NCBI GenBank assembly: GCA_002692965.1
Contig: NZNC01000028.1
Span: forward strand, 1 to 63,785
DNA from: Haliea sp.
GTDB lineage: Bacteria; Pseudomonadota; Gammaproteobacteria; Pseudomonadales; Halieaceae
Length of the DNA stretch: 63,785 nucleotides
Reading direction: 5' to 3'
Each line of letters starts with the position of its first letter. The stretch's first letter is position 1. Below, in pieces: positions 48,490 to 57,920 of this stretch. Under the pieces are notes generated by a model. The model made no database searches. It was not told the DNA's origin and saw only the letters and a list, made by a program, of their open reading frames with translations. Both the position numbers and the translations under genes were made by a program.

Positions 48490-49481
48490 TGGGCATCCCC
48501 CCCGGCCGCCAGCCGCTGGGCCAGCTGGTGGACGCTCATGGCATACATGGCACTGTGGTTGTAGCGGGTGATGACGTAGAAGTTGTGAAGCCCGAGCCAG
48601 TATTCGTAACCGTCCTCGAGCTCAAACTTCATCGCCGTGGCCTTGGCGTCGGGATCCACCGCCTGCCGGGGCCGGATGCCGACCTTGGCAAACTCGGCAA
48701 TGATGCGCTCCGGTACCAGCCCGGCATTGAACCACGCCTCGGGTGCCGCATCAGTCACCGCGGCCGGCACCACCACCGCTTCGCCCGGGCGCCAGCCGTG
48801 GGCCTTGAAATAGTTGGCCACACTGCCGATGGCATCCACCGGGTTGTTCCAGATATCGGTGTGCCCGTCGCCGTCAAAATCCACCGCGTAACTGCGATAG
48901 CTGCTGGGCATGAACTGGCCGTAACCCATCGCGCCGGCATAGGAGCCCTTGAGGGACAGCGGATCCACATCCTGCTCGGCGGTGAGAATCAGGAAGTGCT
49001 TCAGTTCCTTGCTGAAGAATGCGGAACGGCGGGGATAATCGAAAGCCAGTGTCGCCAGGGCGTCGATAACCCGGTAGCTGCCGGTAATCCGGCCGTAGTA
49101 GGTTTCCACCCCGATGATCGCGGCGATCAGTTCGGCGGGCACCCCGGTCTCCGCCTCGGCGCGCGCCAGGGTCTGGCGGTGCGCCTGCATGAAGGCGCGC
49201 CCCTCGCGCTCCCGCCGCTCGGTGAGAAAGATCTCGCGGTATTCATGCCAGGGCTTGACCTTCTCCGCGGGCCGGGCGATCGCCTCGAGGATGGACTCCT
49301 GTCGCTGGGCCTCGGACAAGAGGGCCAGCAGGCTGTCCCGCTCCATGCCCCGCTCCGCCACCAGCTCTTCCACCAGTGCCCGCGCGTCCGCGTTGTCGCG
49401 ATAGCTCTCGGCGGCGCCGGCGAGGCCGGAACACAGGGTGAGCAAACCGACCATCCACTTCCAATGCACCACTTTCATCAC
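48486..49481 (-). CDS. mltB: Membrane-bound lytic transglycosylase B
   Basis: A 331-residue GH103 enzyme. A signal peptide (about 1-23) is without an obvious lipobox, so it may be soluble like SltB forms. Catalytic Glu is in IIGVETYYGRITG; GYGQFMPSSYRSYAVDFDGDG and LHNFYVITRYN are family features. It cleaves glycan strands. Starts ATG-ATG at 49481. Directly downstream of rodA in the conserved elongation cluster. Confidence 0.94.
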   Translation of the reverse strand: MMKVVHWKWMVGLLTLCSGLAGAAESYRDNADARALVEELVAERGMERDSLLALLSEAQRQESILEAIARPAEKVKPWHEYREIFLTERREREGRAFMQAHRQTLARAEAETGVPAELIAAIIGVETYYGRITGSYRVIDALATLAFDYPRRSAFFSKELKHFLILTAEQDVDPLSLKGSYAGAMGYGQFMPSSYRSYAVDFDGDGHTDIWNNPVDAIGSVANYFKAHGWRPGEAVVVPAAVTDAAPEAWFNAGLVPERIIAEFAKVGIRPRQAVDPDAKATAMKFELEDGYEYWLGLHNFYVITRYNHSAMYAMSVHQLAQRLAAGGDAQ

Positions 49482-49499
49482 TCGCTACTCACCTGAAGG

Positions 49500-50642
49500 T
49501 CAACGCGGAATCACCGTCCGCGGCTCGGTAGCCACCGCCATCAAAACGCCAAAGCCCGCCATCAGGGTAACCAGCGAGGTTCCCCCTGCGCTCACCAACG
49601 GCAGCGGCACGCCCACTACGGGCAACAGACCGGCGACCATGCCCATGTTAACAAAGATGTAAACGAAAAACGTCAGCGTCAGGCTGCCGGCGACCAGCCG
49701 TCCGAAGGTCGAGGGGGCGTTTGCCGCAATCCAGAAGCCGCGCAGCAATATCAACAGATACAGGGCCAGCAGAATCAGCACGCCGCGCAGGCCGAATTCC
49801 TCCGCCAGCACGGCGATGATGAAATCGGTGTGCCCCTCGGGCAGGAAGTCCAGCTGCGACTGTGTACCCTGCAGCCAGCCCTTGCCCTCCCAGCCACCGG
49901 AGCCGATTGCCGTCTTCGATTGAATGATATTCCAGCCTGCCCCCAGCTTGTCACTCTCCGGGTCCAGCAGGGTGAGAATGCGCTGGCGCTGGTAGTCCTT
50001 GAGCAGATACATCCAGGCCGGCCACGCGGACAGCACTGCCAGGAGGACCGCACCGCCGATATAGCGCCACCCTATGCCCGCCAGGAACAGCACGAACAGG
50101 CCACTGGCCGCGATCAGCAACGAGGTGCCCAGATCCGGCTGCACCAGGATCAAACCGGCGGGCAGGATCACAATGGCGAGACTCCCCAGGACCAGCGTGA
50201 AACGCGGCGGCAGGCCTCGCCCGGCCAGAAACCAGGCCATCATCAGTGGCATGCACAGCTTCATGATTTCCGACGGCTGGAAGCGAAACCCGCCGATCGA
50301 CAACCAGCGCTGGGCGCCCTTGGCGCCCACGCCGAAAAACACCACGGCCACCAGCAGCAGTACGCCACCGGCATACAGCCAGGGGGCCCAACGGGCATAG
50401 CGCTGGACATCGATCTGGGCCGCCACCAGCAAAACGGTACAGGCGACCAGCAGATACTGGGCCTGGCGAATCACCGCACCGAGCTGCTGCCCGGATGCAC
50501 TGTAGAGCACCACCAGTCCCAGACCGGCCACGACAAGCAGCAGCAACAGCAGCGGCAAATCCAGGTGCAGGCGGCGCGCCAAGGAAGCGCTGTCCTGCAG
50601 ACCGGCGCGCTCACCGGGCATCTGCCGTACGTAGTCACCCAT
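49500..50642 (-). CDS. rodA: Rod-shape glycosyltransferase RodA
   Basis: A 380-residue SEDS-family membrane enzyme polymerising lipid II with PBP2. About ten hydrophobic helices are visible. The loop GWEGKGWLQGTQSQLDFLPEG is marked by the conserved LPEGHTDFI, and the end has GGTSLVTLMAGFGVLM. The ATG at 50642 overlaps mrdA by eight bases; the longer upstream frame is inside mrdA and rejected. Confidence 0.96.
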   Translation of the reverse strand: MGDYVRQMPGERAGLQDSASLARRLHLDLPLLLLLLVVAGLGLVVLYSASGQQLGAVIRQAQYLLVACTVLLVAAQIDVQRYARWAPWLYAGGVLLLVAVVFFGVGAKGAQRWLSIGGFRFQPSEIMKLCMPLMMAWFLAGRGLPPRFTLVLGSLAIVILPAGLILVQPDLGTSLLIAASGLFVLFLAGIGWRYIGGAVLLAVLSAWPAWMYLLKDYQRQRILTLLDPESDKLGAGWNIIQSKTAIGSGGWEGKGWLQGTQSQLDFLPEGHTDFIIAVLAEEFGLRGVLILLALYLLILLRGFWIAANAPSTFGRLVAGSLTLTFFVYIFVNMGMVAGLLPVVGVPLPLVSAGGTSLVTLMAGFGVLMAVATEPRTVIPR

Positions 50643-52518
50643 CGACCGGCACTCCTTCGCTCGCGGCGGCGTCCGGTTGTGGCGGCTCGCGCAGCAACCA
50701 GTCATCCAGCACGGCGCGCGCAATCGGGCTGGCCACCGAGGCGCCACCGCCGTTTTCCACGATCACCGCCAGGGCGATCGTCGGCGCCTCGATGGGCGCG
50801 AAAGCGATGAACAGGCCGTGATTGCGGTGCCGCTCGGCCACTTCATCCTCGCGATAGATGGCCCCCTGGGCAATGCCAATCACCTGCGCGGTCCCGGTCT
50901 TGCTCGCCATCTCGTACTGCATGCCCTCACCAATCTTGCGCGCGGTACCGCGACGACTGTGCACCACCGCACGCATCGACTCGAATATCGCATCCCAGTG
51001 TTCCGGGCTGGCCTCGATGCGGCTGACCTCGGGCGCTTCCACCGCCACGCCACCCACCGACTTCAGCAGCTGCGGCACCCGCTGGACACCCCGGGTCGCC
51101 AGCACCGAGGTGGCGACGGCAAGCTGTACCGGGGTGGTCAGCATGTAGCCCTGGCCGATCCCCGCACTGAGCGTCTCGCCGGGATACCAGGGCTTGCCCA
51201 GGTGATCGCGCTTCCAGCGGGTCGAGGGCAGCACCCCCGGACGCTCATTGGTGGTGTCCAGGCCCGTGCGCTCACCCAGGCCATAGGGCGCCAGCAGCTC
51301 GTGCATGCGGTCGATCGTCAGCCGCCGCGCCAAGTCATAGAAGTACACGTCGCAGGACTCGGCGATGGCCATGTGCAGATCCACACGGGGGGCGTGCCCG
51401 GTCCCGCGGATCTTCAGGATCCAGTCGCGGTAGCGGCGCGAATCGCCCGGCAGGCGATACCAGCCGGGGTCGGGGACCGTGGTTTCGGGGGTGATCAAGC
51501 CGGCCTGCAGCCCCGCCAGTGCCATCATCGGCTTGATGGTGGAGCCGGGGGGATACTGCCCTTGCACCGCGCGGTTGAAGAGCGGCACGTCGGGGGAGTC
51601 GCGCAGGGCGGCGTAGTCCTCGGTACTGATCCCGTTGACGAACAGGTTGCTGTCAAAGCCGGGGGTGGAGACCAGCGCCAGCACACCGCCAGTGGCCGGG
51701 TCGATGGCCACCACGGCACCGCGCTGCTCGCCCAGGGCGCGCTCGGCCGCCTGCTGCAGCTGGTAATCCAGGTGCAGGACCAGATCCTCGCCGGGACGGG
51801 GGTCAAAACGTTCGAGCACCCGCAGCACCCGGCCGTGGGCATTGGTCTCGACGTTCTGGTAACCCACTTCGCCGTGCAGTACGTCCTCGTAGTAGCGCTC
51901 GACGCCGACCTTGCCGATATGGAAGGTGCCGCGGTAGGCGCTCTGGTCCAGCGCCTGCATCTCCCGCTCGTTGATGCGACCGACATAACCGATGGCGTGG
52001 GAAAACAGGGCGTCGTGGGGGTAGTGGCGCAGCAGTTGAGCGTCCACGGTGACCCCGGGCAGGCGGTGGCGGTTGACTGCCAGCAGGGCGCGCTCTTCCT
52101 CGGTCAGGCGAAAACGCAGGGGAACCGCCTCGTAGGGACGCCGGTGGCCCAGCTTCTGGTGAAAGGTCTCGAGGTCGCTCTCGGAAATCGGGATCAAAGC
52201 CCGCAGGGCTTCGAGGGTGGCGTCGAGGTCCTCGACGCGCTCGCGCACGATGGACAGCATGTGGCTGGGCCGGTTGTCCGCCAGCAGCACGCCATTGCGA
52301 TCGTAAATCAGGCCGCGCTTGGGAGGCAGCGGCTGCAGCTGCACCCGGTTGCGCTCCGACTGTGTGCGATAAGTCTCGTAGTCCCGAATCTGCAGGTTGT
52401 AATAGCGGTAGAGAATGCCCGCCAGCAGCGCACAGGCAATCAGCACGGCCGTCAGGGTACGGACGAGAAAAATGCGACTTTCCCGTCCCGGGTCCTTGAG
52501 GGTGATGGATTCAGGCAT
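50635..52518 (-). CDS. mrdA: Penicillin-binding protein 2
   Basis: A 627-residue class B transpeptidase for cell elongation. One N-terminal membrane helix (about 19-38), pedestal domain with PKRGLIYDRNGVLLADN, then the transpeptidase domain: GSTIKPM (SxxK), SCD (SxN) and ASKTGTAQV (KTG). ATG at 52518. It pairs with RodA, whose gene overlaps its end. Confidence 0.97.
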   Translation of the reverse strand: MPESITLKDPGRESRIFLVRTLTAVLIACALLAGILYRYYNLQIRDYETYRTQSERNRVQLQPLPPKRGLIYDRNGVLLADNRPSHMLSIVRERVEDLDATLEALRALIPISESDLETFHQKLGHRRPYEAVPLRFRLTEEERALLAVNRHRLPGVTVDAQLLRHYPHDALFSHAIGYVGRINEREMQALDQSAYRGTFHIGKVGVERYYEDVLHGEVGYQNVETNAHGRVLRVLERFDPRPGEDLVLHLDYQLQQAAERALGEQRGAVVAIDPATGGVLALVSTPGFDSNLFVNGISTEDYAALRDSPDVPLFNRAVQGQYPPGSTIKPMMALAGLQAGLITPETTVPDPGWYRLPGDSRRYRDWILKIRGTGHAPRVDLHMAIAESCDVYFYDLARRLTIDRMHELLAPYGLGERTGLDTTNERPGVLPSTRWKRDHLGKPWYPGETLSAGIGQGYMLTTPVQLAVATSVLATRGVQRVPQLLKSVGGVAVEAPEVSRIEASPEHWDAIFESMRAVVHSRRGTARKIGEGMQYEMASKTGTAQVIGIAQGAIYREDEVAERHRNHGLFIAFAPIEAPTIALAVIVENGGGASVASPIARAVLDDWLLREPPQPDAAASEGVPVDG

Positions 52519-52549
52519 GTGCAGGCAGGGTTGGGACTGCGCGAAGGGC

Positions 52550-53020
52550 TCAGGCCCGATGATACGGGTGATTGACTGTAATTGTCCAAGCCCGGTAGAG
52601 CTGTTCCACCAGGACCACGCGCACCAGCGGATGGGGCAGGGTCAGGGGGCCGAGGGACCAGCGTCGCTCGGCGGCCGCCAGGCAGCCCCGGGAGAGGCCG
52701 TCCGGCCCACCGATCACCAGGTTGACATTGCGACCGTCCATCATCCAGCCGCGCAGGTGCTCCGCCAGCCGCGGGGTGCTCCAGGACTCGCCCTCGACGT
52801 CCAGGGCAATGGTGCGGTCTCCCGGGGCAAGGTGCCGGAGAATCTGCTCTCCCTCGCGCTCCCGCAACTGCTCGACCGCCACATCGCGACCGCGCCTCGC
52901 CAGGGGCAGGTCGCGCCACTGCAGCCGCAACTCCCGGGGCAGGCGACGAGCGTACTCGTCGACGCCCGCATCCACCCAGGCGGGCATCTTGCCGGCGACA
53001 CTGACCACCGAGATGCGCAT
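52550..53020 (-). CDS. rlmH: 23S rRNA (pseudouridine1915-N3)-methyltransferase RlmH
   Basis: A 156-residue SPOUT methyltransferase modifying helix 69 of 23S rRNA. The SAM knot is seen as NLVIGGPDGLS, and the C-terminal LPHPLVRVVLVEQLYRAW and HPYHR are diagnostic. Its ATG shares a base with the rsfS stop. Length equals E. coli RlmH. Confidence 0.97.
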   Translation of the reverse strand: MRISVVSVAGKMPAWVDAGVDEYARRLPRELRLQWRDLPLARRGRDVAVEQLREREGEQILRHLAPGDRTIALDVEGESWSTPRLAEHLRGWMMDGRNVNLVIGGPDGLSRGCLAAAERRWSLGPLTLPHPLVRVVLVEQLYRAWTITVNHPYHRA

Positions 53021-53355
53021 CAGTCGACCGGGCGGGTATCCACCCAGAGGCGCTCCAGATCGTAGAAGTCGCGGGTTGCCGGCAACATGACATGCACCAC
53101 GACGTCGCCAAAGTCGGCCAGCACCCACTCGCCGACATTCTCTCCCTCGAGCCCCAGGGGCCGCTCGCCGGCTTTCTTGGCTTCCAGGCAGACGTGGTCC
53201 GCCAGCGACTTGACGTGCCGGTTGGAGGTACCGCTGGCAATGACCAGGTAGTCCATGACATCGGTCATGCCGCGCACATCCAGGGTGACGACATTGACAG
53301 CCTTGAGTTCATCGAGGGCCTCGACGACCAGGGCCTTGAGTGCTTCAGCTTCCAT
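53020..53355 (-). CDS. rsfS: Ribosomal silencing factor RsfS
   Basis: A 111-residue protein that binds uL14 and blocks subunit joining when nutrients are low. [19 protein letters not shown] and [14 protein letters not shown] are family signatures. Located between nadD and rlmH, the normal order. Confidence 0.95.
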   Translation of the reverse strand: MEAEALKALVVEALDELKAVNVVTLDVRGMTDVMDYLVIASGTSNRHVKSLADHVCLEAKKAGERPLGLEGENVGEWVLADFGDVVVHVMLPATRDFYDLERLWVDTRPVD

Positions 53356-53391
53356 CTGGGGGCAAAGCCCTCCTTGTTTTGACGTGTAATT

Positions 53392-54060
53392 TCAGTCTGC
53401 TACCGCCTCGCGGTACAGCGCATTATCGACGATATACTCGAGCACCGCATCCGGCAGCAGAAAGCGCGGAGAGTGCCCGGTGGCACACAGGTGACGAATT
53501 TCGGTGGAAGAAATCGGCAGCGGTCGCAGTTCCTGCAAAAGCACCCCGCCGGCGGGCCGGCGCCCGAGGGCAGCGGCATCCGGCAGCCGGTGGTGGCCGA
53601 GCCAGTCCGCCACTTTGCCGCGCCGGGGCAACTCCCACCCGGGACGCGCCAGCACCACCACGTGGGCCAGGCCCAGCAGCTCCTGCCAGCGATGCCAGCG
53701 TGGCAGGCCCAGCACGGCATCACAACCCACCACCAGGCAGAGCGGGCGCTGCTCACCGTACTCACGCCGCAGTTCCGCGAGGCTGTCCACCGTCCAGGAG
53801 GGGCCGTCGCGCTGCAACTCGCGGCGGTCACAGCTCAGGCGCGACTCGCCGCGCACCGCGAGTTCGACCATGTCCGCCCGCGCGGTGGCGGGACAGCCAG
53901 GGCTCTCGCGATGTGGCGGCGTGGCACAGGGCACCAGGTGCAGACGCTCCAGCGCCAGCCCCTCCACCAGTTCCACCGCAGAGCGCAGATGGCCGTGGTG
54001 AATAGGGTTGAAGGTGCCGCCAAACATGGCGACCGGTGCCTGGGTCGCCGCGGCGCTCAA
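53392..54060 (-). CDS. nadD: Nicotinate-mononucleotide adenylyltransferase
   Basis: A 222-residue enzyme forming deamido-NAD from NaMN and [14 protein letters not shown] holds the nucleotide-binding motif and ISSTEIR is the C-terminal signature. The only start leaving a family-like N-terminus is a TTG at 54060 overlapping the proA stop (TTGA); an internal ATG just before FGGTF would be too short. Translation is presumably coupled to proA. Confidence 0.94.
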   Translation of the reverse strand: MSAAATQAPVAMFGGTFNPIHHGHLRSAVELVEGLALERLHLVPCATPPHRESPGCPATARADMVELAVRGESRLSCDRRELQRDGPSWTVDSLAELRREYGEQRPLCLVVGCDAVLGLPRWHRWQELLGLAHVVVLARPGWELPRRGKVADWLGHHRLPDAAALGRRPAGGVLLQELRPLPISSTEIRHLCATGHSPRFLLPDAVLEYIVDNALYREAVAD

Positions 54061-55313
54061 CGGCGTACCTGCCCCTCGCCGAAGACGACATACTTGCAGG
54101 ACGTCAGACCCTCGAGCCCCACGGGCCCGCGGGCGTGAAGCTTGTCGGTGGAAATCCCGATCTCCGCCCCCAGGCCGTATTCAAAGCCGTCCGCGAAGCG
54201 GGTCGACGCGTTGATCATCACGGAGCTGGAGTCCACCTCGCGCAGGAAGCGCATGGCGCGCGCGTGATCACGGGTCACGATACTGTCGGTATGCTGGGAA
54301 CCGTAGTGGTTGATGTGGGTGATCGCCTCTTCCAGGTCCTCCACCACCTTGACCGCCAGCACCGGCGCCAGGTACTCGGCGAACCAGTCATCCTCGGTGG
54401 CAGCCAGCATGTCCGGCACCCGGCGGCGGCTCTGTGGGCAGCCGCGCAGCTCCACCCCCGCCTCGCGAAAATCCGCTGCCAGCTCGGGCAACAGGGCGTC
54501 CGCTTCCGTGGCCGCTACCAGCAGGGTTTCCATGGTATTGCAGGTACCGTAGCGGTGCGTTTTGGCATTCAGGGCAATGGCTCGCGCCATCTGCAGGTCC
54601 GCCCCGGCATCCACGTAGACATGGCAGACCCCGTCGAGATGCTTGATCACCGGCACGCGGGCGTCGCGGCTGATGCGCTCGATCAGGCCCTTGCCGCCAC
54701 GCGGCACGATGACGTCGACATAGGCGGGCATGGCGATCAATTCGCCGACGGCGGCGCGATCGGTCGTTTCCACGACCTGCACCGCGGCCCGCGGCAGGCC
54801 GGCCGCCCGCAGCCCCTCCGCCAGGCAGGCGGCTATGGCGCGATTGGAGGCCAGCGCCTCTGACCCGCCGCGAAGAATGGTGGCGTTCCCCGACTTCAGG
54901 CAAAGACTGGCGGCCTCCACTGTTACGTTGGGGCGGGACTCATAGATAATGCCGATAACCCCGAGGGGCACGCGCATCTGGCCCACGCGGATACCGCTGG
55001 GGCGGGTCCGCACCCCGGAGATCTCGCCCACCGGGTCGGGCAGGGCCGCCACTTGCTCCAGCCCCGCCAGCATGGTGTCGATGCGGGCCGGGGTCAGCGC
55101 GAGGCGGTCCAGCAGCGCCGCATCCAGGCCCGCCTCGCGGCCGCGCTGAAGGTCTTCCTGGTTGGCCTGGGCGAGTGTGTCCCGGGCAGCATCCAGGGCG
55201 TCCCGGGCGGCCAGCAGTGCCGCGTTGCGCACCGCGGTGCTCGACGCCGCCACCTGCCGCGAGGCCGCTCTCGCAGCCCGCCCCATTTCCTGCATGTAAT
55301 GCGGGATATCCAT
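54057..55313 (-). CDS. proA: Gamma-glutamyl phosphate reductase
   Basis: A 418-residue NADPH enzyme of proline synthesis. Catalytic Cys is in [14 protein letters not shown], and [19 protein letters not shown] and [14 protein letters not shown] are family motifs. The start at 55313 gives [11 protein letters not shown], as in Pseudomonas. First gene of the block running to lipB; the region upstream faces bfd. Confidence 0.97.
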   Translation of the reverse strand: MDIPHYMQEMGRAARAASRQVAASSTAVRNAALLAARDALDAARDTLAQANQEDLQRGREAGLDAALLDRLALTPARIDTMLAGLEQVAALPDPVGEISGVRTRPSGIRVGQMRVPLGVIGIIYESRPNVTVEAASLCLKSGNATILRGGSEALASNRAIAACLAEGLRAAGLPRAAVQVVETTDRAAVGELIAMPAYVDVIVPRGGKGLIERISRDARVPVIKHLDGVCHVYVDAGADLQMARAIALNAKTHRYGTCNTMETLLVAATEADALLPELAADFREAGVELRGCPQSRRRVPDMLAATEDDWFAEYLAPVLAVKVVEDLEEAITHINHYGSQHTDSIVTRDHARAMRFLREVDSSSVMINASTRFADGFEYGLGAEIGISTDKLHARGPVGLEGLTSCKYVVFGEGQVRR

Positions 55314-55419
55314 ATTGGGTCCGTTATCAAAAGCCGCGATTATACCCGAAGCCCGCGGGCCCTGCGCCAGTCCGGGAGTCAGCCCCGGCACGGCGGGAAA
55401 GAAATTTCAGCGAACAACG

Positions 55420-55448
55420 TTGACAATCATTCTCATTAGCATTAATTT
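55420..55448 (+). promoter_or_regulatory. bfd promoter with overlapping Fur box
   Basis: A perfect TTGACA (55420-55425) and TAATTT (55443-55448) are 17 bases apart. The stretch 55421-55439, TGACAATCATTCTCATTAG, reads on the other strand as the AATGAGAATGATTG pattern typical of Fur boxes. Iron-loaded Fur would block the -35 region, so bfd should be expressed when iron is scarce. Confidence 0.75.
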
Positions 55449-55486
55449 GCCAGTCAAGGCATCCAATTGTCAGCCGTGGAGACACC

Positions 55487-55693
55487 ATGTACGTCTGCAT
55501 CTGCAAAGGCATCACCGACCATCAGATCCGCGCCGCGGTCAGCCAGGGCGCGGAGAATATGCGTGCCGTGCGCCAGACACTGGGTGTTGCCAGCCAGTGC
55601 GGCAAGTGCGGGAGCCTGGCCCGGGACATCATGCGGGAAGCCCTGGACGAACTGCAGAGCGCGGACAGCGGGCTGTTCTACGCCGCCGGCTGA
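55487..55693 (+). CDS. bfd: Bacterioferritin-associated ferredoxin
   Basis: A 68-residue [2Fe-2S] protein that delivers electrons to bacterioferritin to release stored iron. Cluster cysteines are in MYVCICKG (CxC) and SQCGKCG (CxxC). GGAG precedes the ATG. It lies upstream of bfr with separate promoters, and its Fur box agrees with a role in iron starvation. Confidence 0.96.
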   Translation: MYVCICKGITDHQIRAAVSQGAENMRAVRQTLGVASQCGKCGSLARDIMREALDELQSADSGLFYAAG

Positions 55694-55728
55694 GCCCGCA
55701 GGGGCGCCGAAACCGGATGCGAATCACT

Positions 55729-55747
55729 GCGATTATCATTACAAACT
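55729..55747 (+). promoter_or_regulatory. Second Fur-like box, before bfr
   Basis: GCGATTATCATTACAAACT reads on the opposite strand as GTAATGATAATCG, close to the first half of the GATAATGATAATCATTATC consensus. It is upstream of the bfr -35 rather than over it, so control may be weaker or of another kind. Confidence 0.45.
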
Positions 55748-55769
55748 CTTTTGCAATCAACGACTTACG

Positions 55770-55798
55770 TTGACCCCTCCCCGCCCCTGAACTATACT
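55770..55798 (+). promoter_or_regulatory. Sigma70 promoter of bfr
   Basis: TTGACC (55770-55775) and TATACT (55793-55798), each five of six matches, with 17 bases between. Start of transcription near 55805, about 29 bases before the ATG. Confidence 0.7.
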
Positions 55799-55833
55799 TC
55801 GCGCCACAATCATCCAGGGAAGTGGAGCACGCT

Positions 55834-56316
55834 ATGAAAGGCGACGCCAAAGTCATCGAACATCTGAACCAGGTACTCGGCAACGAGCTGGTGGCGATCA
55901 ACCAGTACTTCCTGCACGCCCGCATGTACAAGGACTGGGGCCTGAAGGAACTGGCCGACCACGAGTACCACGAATCCATCGACGAGATGAAGCACGCCGA
56001 TCAGCTGATCGAGCGCATCCTGTTCCTGGAGGGCCTGCCCAACCTGCAGGACCTGGGCAAGCTGCTGATTGGCGAGAACACCCAGGAGATGCTCGAGTGC
56101 GACCTCAAGCTGGAGCACAAGGCACACAAGGACCTCAAGGAAGCCATCACCTACTGCGACTCTGTCGGTGACTATGTCTCCCGGGACCTGTTCGTATCCA
56201 TCATGGCCTCCGAGGAAGACCATATCGACTGGCTCGAGACCCAGCTGGGCCTGATCGAGAAAGTCGGCCTGCAGAACTACCTGCAGACCGCCATGCAGCC
56301 CGTCAAAGAAGGCTGA
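55834..56316 (+). CDS. bfr: Bacterioferritin
   Basis: A 160-residue iron-storage subunit forming a 24-mer with heme between dimers. Heme ligand Met52 and ferroxidase residues Glu18, Glu51 and His54 are in place ([11 protein letters not shown]). GGAG is spaced correctly for the ATG at 55834; a GTG four codons upstream is less likely. With bfd it forms an iron storage and release pair. Confidence 0.97.
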   Translation: MKGDAKVIEHLNQVLGNELVAINQYFLHARMYKDWGLKELADHEYHESIDEMKHADQLIERILFLEGLPNLQDLGKLLIGENTQEMLECDLKLEHKAHKDLKEAITYCDSVGDYVSRDLFVSIMASEEDHIDWLETQLGLIEKVGLQNYLQTAMQPVKEG

Positions 56317-56327
56317 GCCTGCCCCCT

Positions 56328-56348
56328 CGCCCCGGTCCAACCGGGGCG
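56328..56348. terminator. GC-rich hairpin between bfr and uspE
   Basis: CGCCCCGG (56328-56335) and CCGGGGCG (56341-56348) form a perfect 8 bp stem with loop TCCAA, between two convergent genes. No T tract follows on either strand, so it may act with Rho or simply protect RNA ends. Confidence 0.45.
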
Positions 56349-56405
56349 ACCCACGCCCCCGCCAGATGCACGCCCCGGCAGCTGGCGGAGCGGCGGAACC
56401 ACCCC

Positions 56406-57218
56406 TCAGGAAACCGCGAGCAAATCACAGTCGAGCTTGTCCAGAACGCGCTCGACCGTGTTGTTGTTGATCGCGGCAGCCAGGCCGCTGCGTCCGGCGT
56501 TGCCAATCACCAGCAGGCCGACCTTGAGCTGTTCCGCCATGTCCACAATGACGTCGTCGGGGTCGCCCATGCGCACGTGGATATGCTCGAGATCGACACC
56601 CCAGTCCCGCACCAGGCGATGGCGGTCGGGGGCCTGGGAGAGGTCACGGTAGGCTGACACGAAATGCACATCGGCACTTTCGCTCTCGATCAGCTGTCGG
56701 GCGAAGCGCAGAATCTTCTCGTTGGCCTGCGCCCGACTGCCCTCCGTGGCGGACAGGTCGACGGCCGCCAGCACAGCGCGAGGATTGATCGCGCCGCCGT
56801 CCTTGACCAACAACACCGCGCACTTGCACTGGCGAATCAGTGTCCAGTCGGAGGTCCGCTTGAGCACGCGCTGATGCAGGGGGCGACTGAAAGAGGATTT
56901 CAGCACCACATCGGCCCTGTAGTGTTGTGACGCGCGCACACAGCCCTGGTACCAGTCGGGGTCCCATTCCAGCTCCACGGCCACATCGAGACCCGCCTCC
57001 CGCAAAGGCCGCACCAGGGACTCCATCCAGGCGTGGCAGGCATCCAGTGCCTCGCCGCGACCGGCGCCAAACTGACGCACGGCGGCCACATCCTCGTGGA
57101 TGCAGGCATACAGGTGAATCTGTGAACCCAGCTGGCGCGCAATCACGCGTGCCCGATCCAGGGCCGGCTGTTCCTCGCGGGTCGGATCGATAACCACCAA
57201 AAGACGCTTGAAGTCCAT
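56406..57218 (-). CDS. uspE: Tandem universal stress protein (UspE type)
   Basis: A 270-residue cytoplasmic protein of two Usp domains (about 1-140 and 145-270). The second ends in VIGNAGRSGLAAAINNNTVE, a nucleotide-binding-like loop. Expected to help survive stress and growth arrest; biochemical role unclear. The ATG at 57218 has GGGAGG six bases away, so the in-frame upstream ATG is rejected. Confidence 0.9.
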   Translation of the reverse strand: MDFKRLLVVIDPTREEQPALDRARVIARQLGSQIHLYACIHEDVAAVRQFGAGRGEALDACHAWMESLVRPLREAGLDVAVELEWDPDWYQGCVRASQHYRADVVLKSSFSRPLHQRVLKRTSDWTLIRQCKCAVLLVKDGGAINPRAVLAAVDLSATEGSRAQANEKILRFARQLIESESADVHFVSAYRDLSQAPDRHRLVRDWGVDLEHIHVRMGDPDDVIVDMAEQLKVGLLVIGNAGRSGLAAAINNNTVERVLDKLDCDLLAVS

Positions 57219-57329
57219 AATTGCCTCCCGATTAAAGACCGTCACAGCCTAACGCGATGGGCGCGATATTACAGCCGACTCGGGGCGGGGTTCGGGAAAA
57301 CAGGAAGGGATGTTGATGTCGGTCAAGAT

Positions 57330-57363
57330 CCCTGCCGGGGCAGCAAGGCCGCCGCCGGCAGGG
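57330..57363 (-). terminator. Long-stem hairpin downstream of grxD
   Basis: CCCTGCCGG (57330-57338) pairs with CCGGCAGGG (57355-57363), 9 bp, beginning 13 bases past the grxD stop. The bases after it on the minus strand, ATCTTGACC, are not T-rich, so termination strength is uncertain. Confidence 0.45.
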
Positions 57364-57376
57364 GCCCGGGAGGGGA

Positions 57377-57706
57377 TCAGCTGGCGGCCGAAGAGGCCGC
57401 GGCTTCCTTGATCAGGGTCTGCAGTTCACCGCTTTCGTGCATTTCCGCGACAATGTCGCAACCGCCGATCAGCTCGCCGTTCACCCACAACTGGGGGAAG
57501 GTCGGCCAATTGGCGTACTTCGGCAGGTTGGCGCGAATATCGGGATTGCTCAGCACATCGACGTAGGCGAAGCGTTCGCCACAGGCCATCAGGGCCTGCA
57601 CCGTGCGCGCGGAGAAACCGCACTGGGGCTGGTTGGGGGAGCCTTTCATGTAGATCAGAATCGGATTGTTCTCGATCTGTTCCTTGATGGTGTCAAAAAT
57701 ATCCAT
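57377..57706 (-). CDS. grxD: Monothiol glutaredoxin 4
   Basis: A 109-residue CGFS-type glutaredoxin carrying [2Fe-2S] clusters for delivery to other proteins. The motif is in PQCGFSARTVQALM; TFPQLWVNGELIGGCD gives the glutathione-binding part. The ATG at 57706 gives MDIFDTIKEQIENN as in E. coli; a longer frame upstream is rejected. Divergent from argD. Confidence 0.96.
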   Translation of the reverse strand: MDIFDTIKEQIENNPILIYMKGSPNQPQCGFSARTVQALMACGERFAYVDVLSNPDIRANLPKYANWPTFPQLWVNGELIGGCDIVAEMHESGELQTLIKEAAASSAAS

Positions 57707-57810
57707 GGGATGACCTGCCATACTGTGGGCCGAAGCCGGATGAATGGGCGCCAATTGTAACGCATCGGCACCGCGCCTAGAAATGCCGGCGACCGCATAC
57801 CGGGAACATA

Positions 57811-57839
57811 TTGTCAAGGCCGGTGCCAGGCCGTATCAT
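57811..57839 (+). promoter_or_regulatory. Sigma70 promoter upstream of argD
   Basis: TTGTCA (57811-57816) and TATCAT (57834-57839), five of six matches each, spacing 17. Predicted start near 57846, only about five bases before the hairpin at 57851. Confidence 0.55.
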
Positions 57840-57850
57840 GAATCATCTGA

Positions 57851-57871
57851 GGCAGCGTGTGCTGCCTTTTT
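57851..57871 (+). terminator. Intrinsic terminator-like hairpin in the argD leader
   Basis: GGCAGC (57851-57856), loop GTGT, GCTGCC (57861-57866), then TTTTT (57867-57871): a textbook intrinsic terminator on the plus strand. No plus-strand gene ends nearby (bfr ends 1.5 kb upstream), so it sits between promoter and gene, like an attenuator or a guard against read-through. Confidence 0.65.
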
Positions 57872-57920
57872 GCGTTTCAGGCCCCGCATCCGGAGCCCCC
57901 ACATGAGGAGAGAACCGCCA

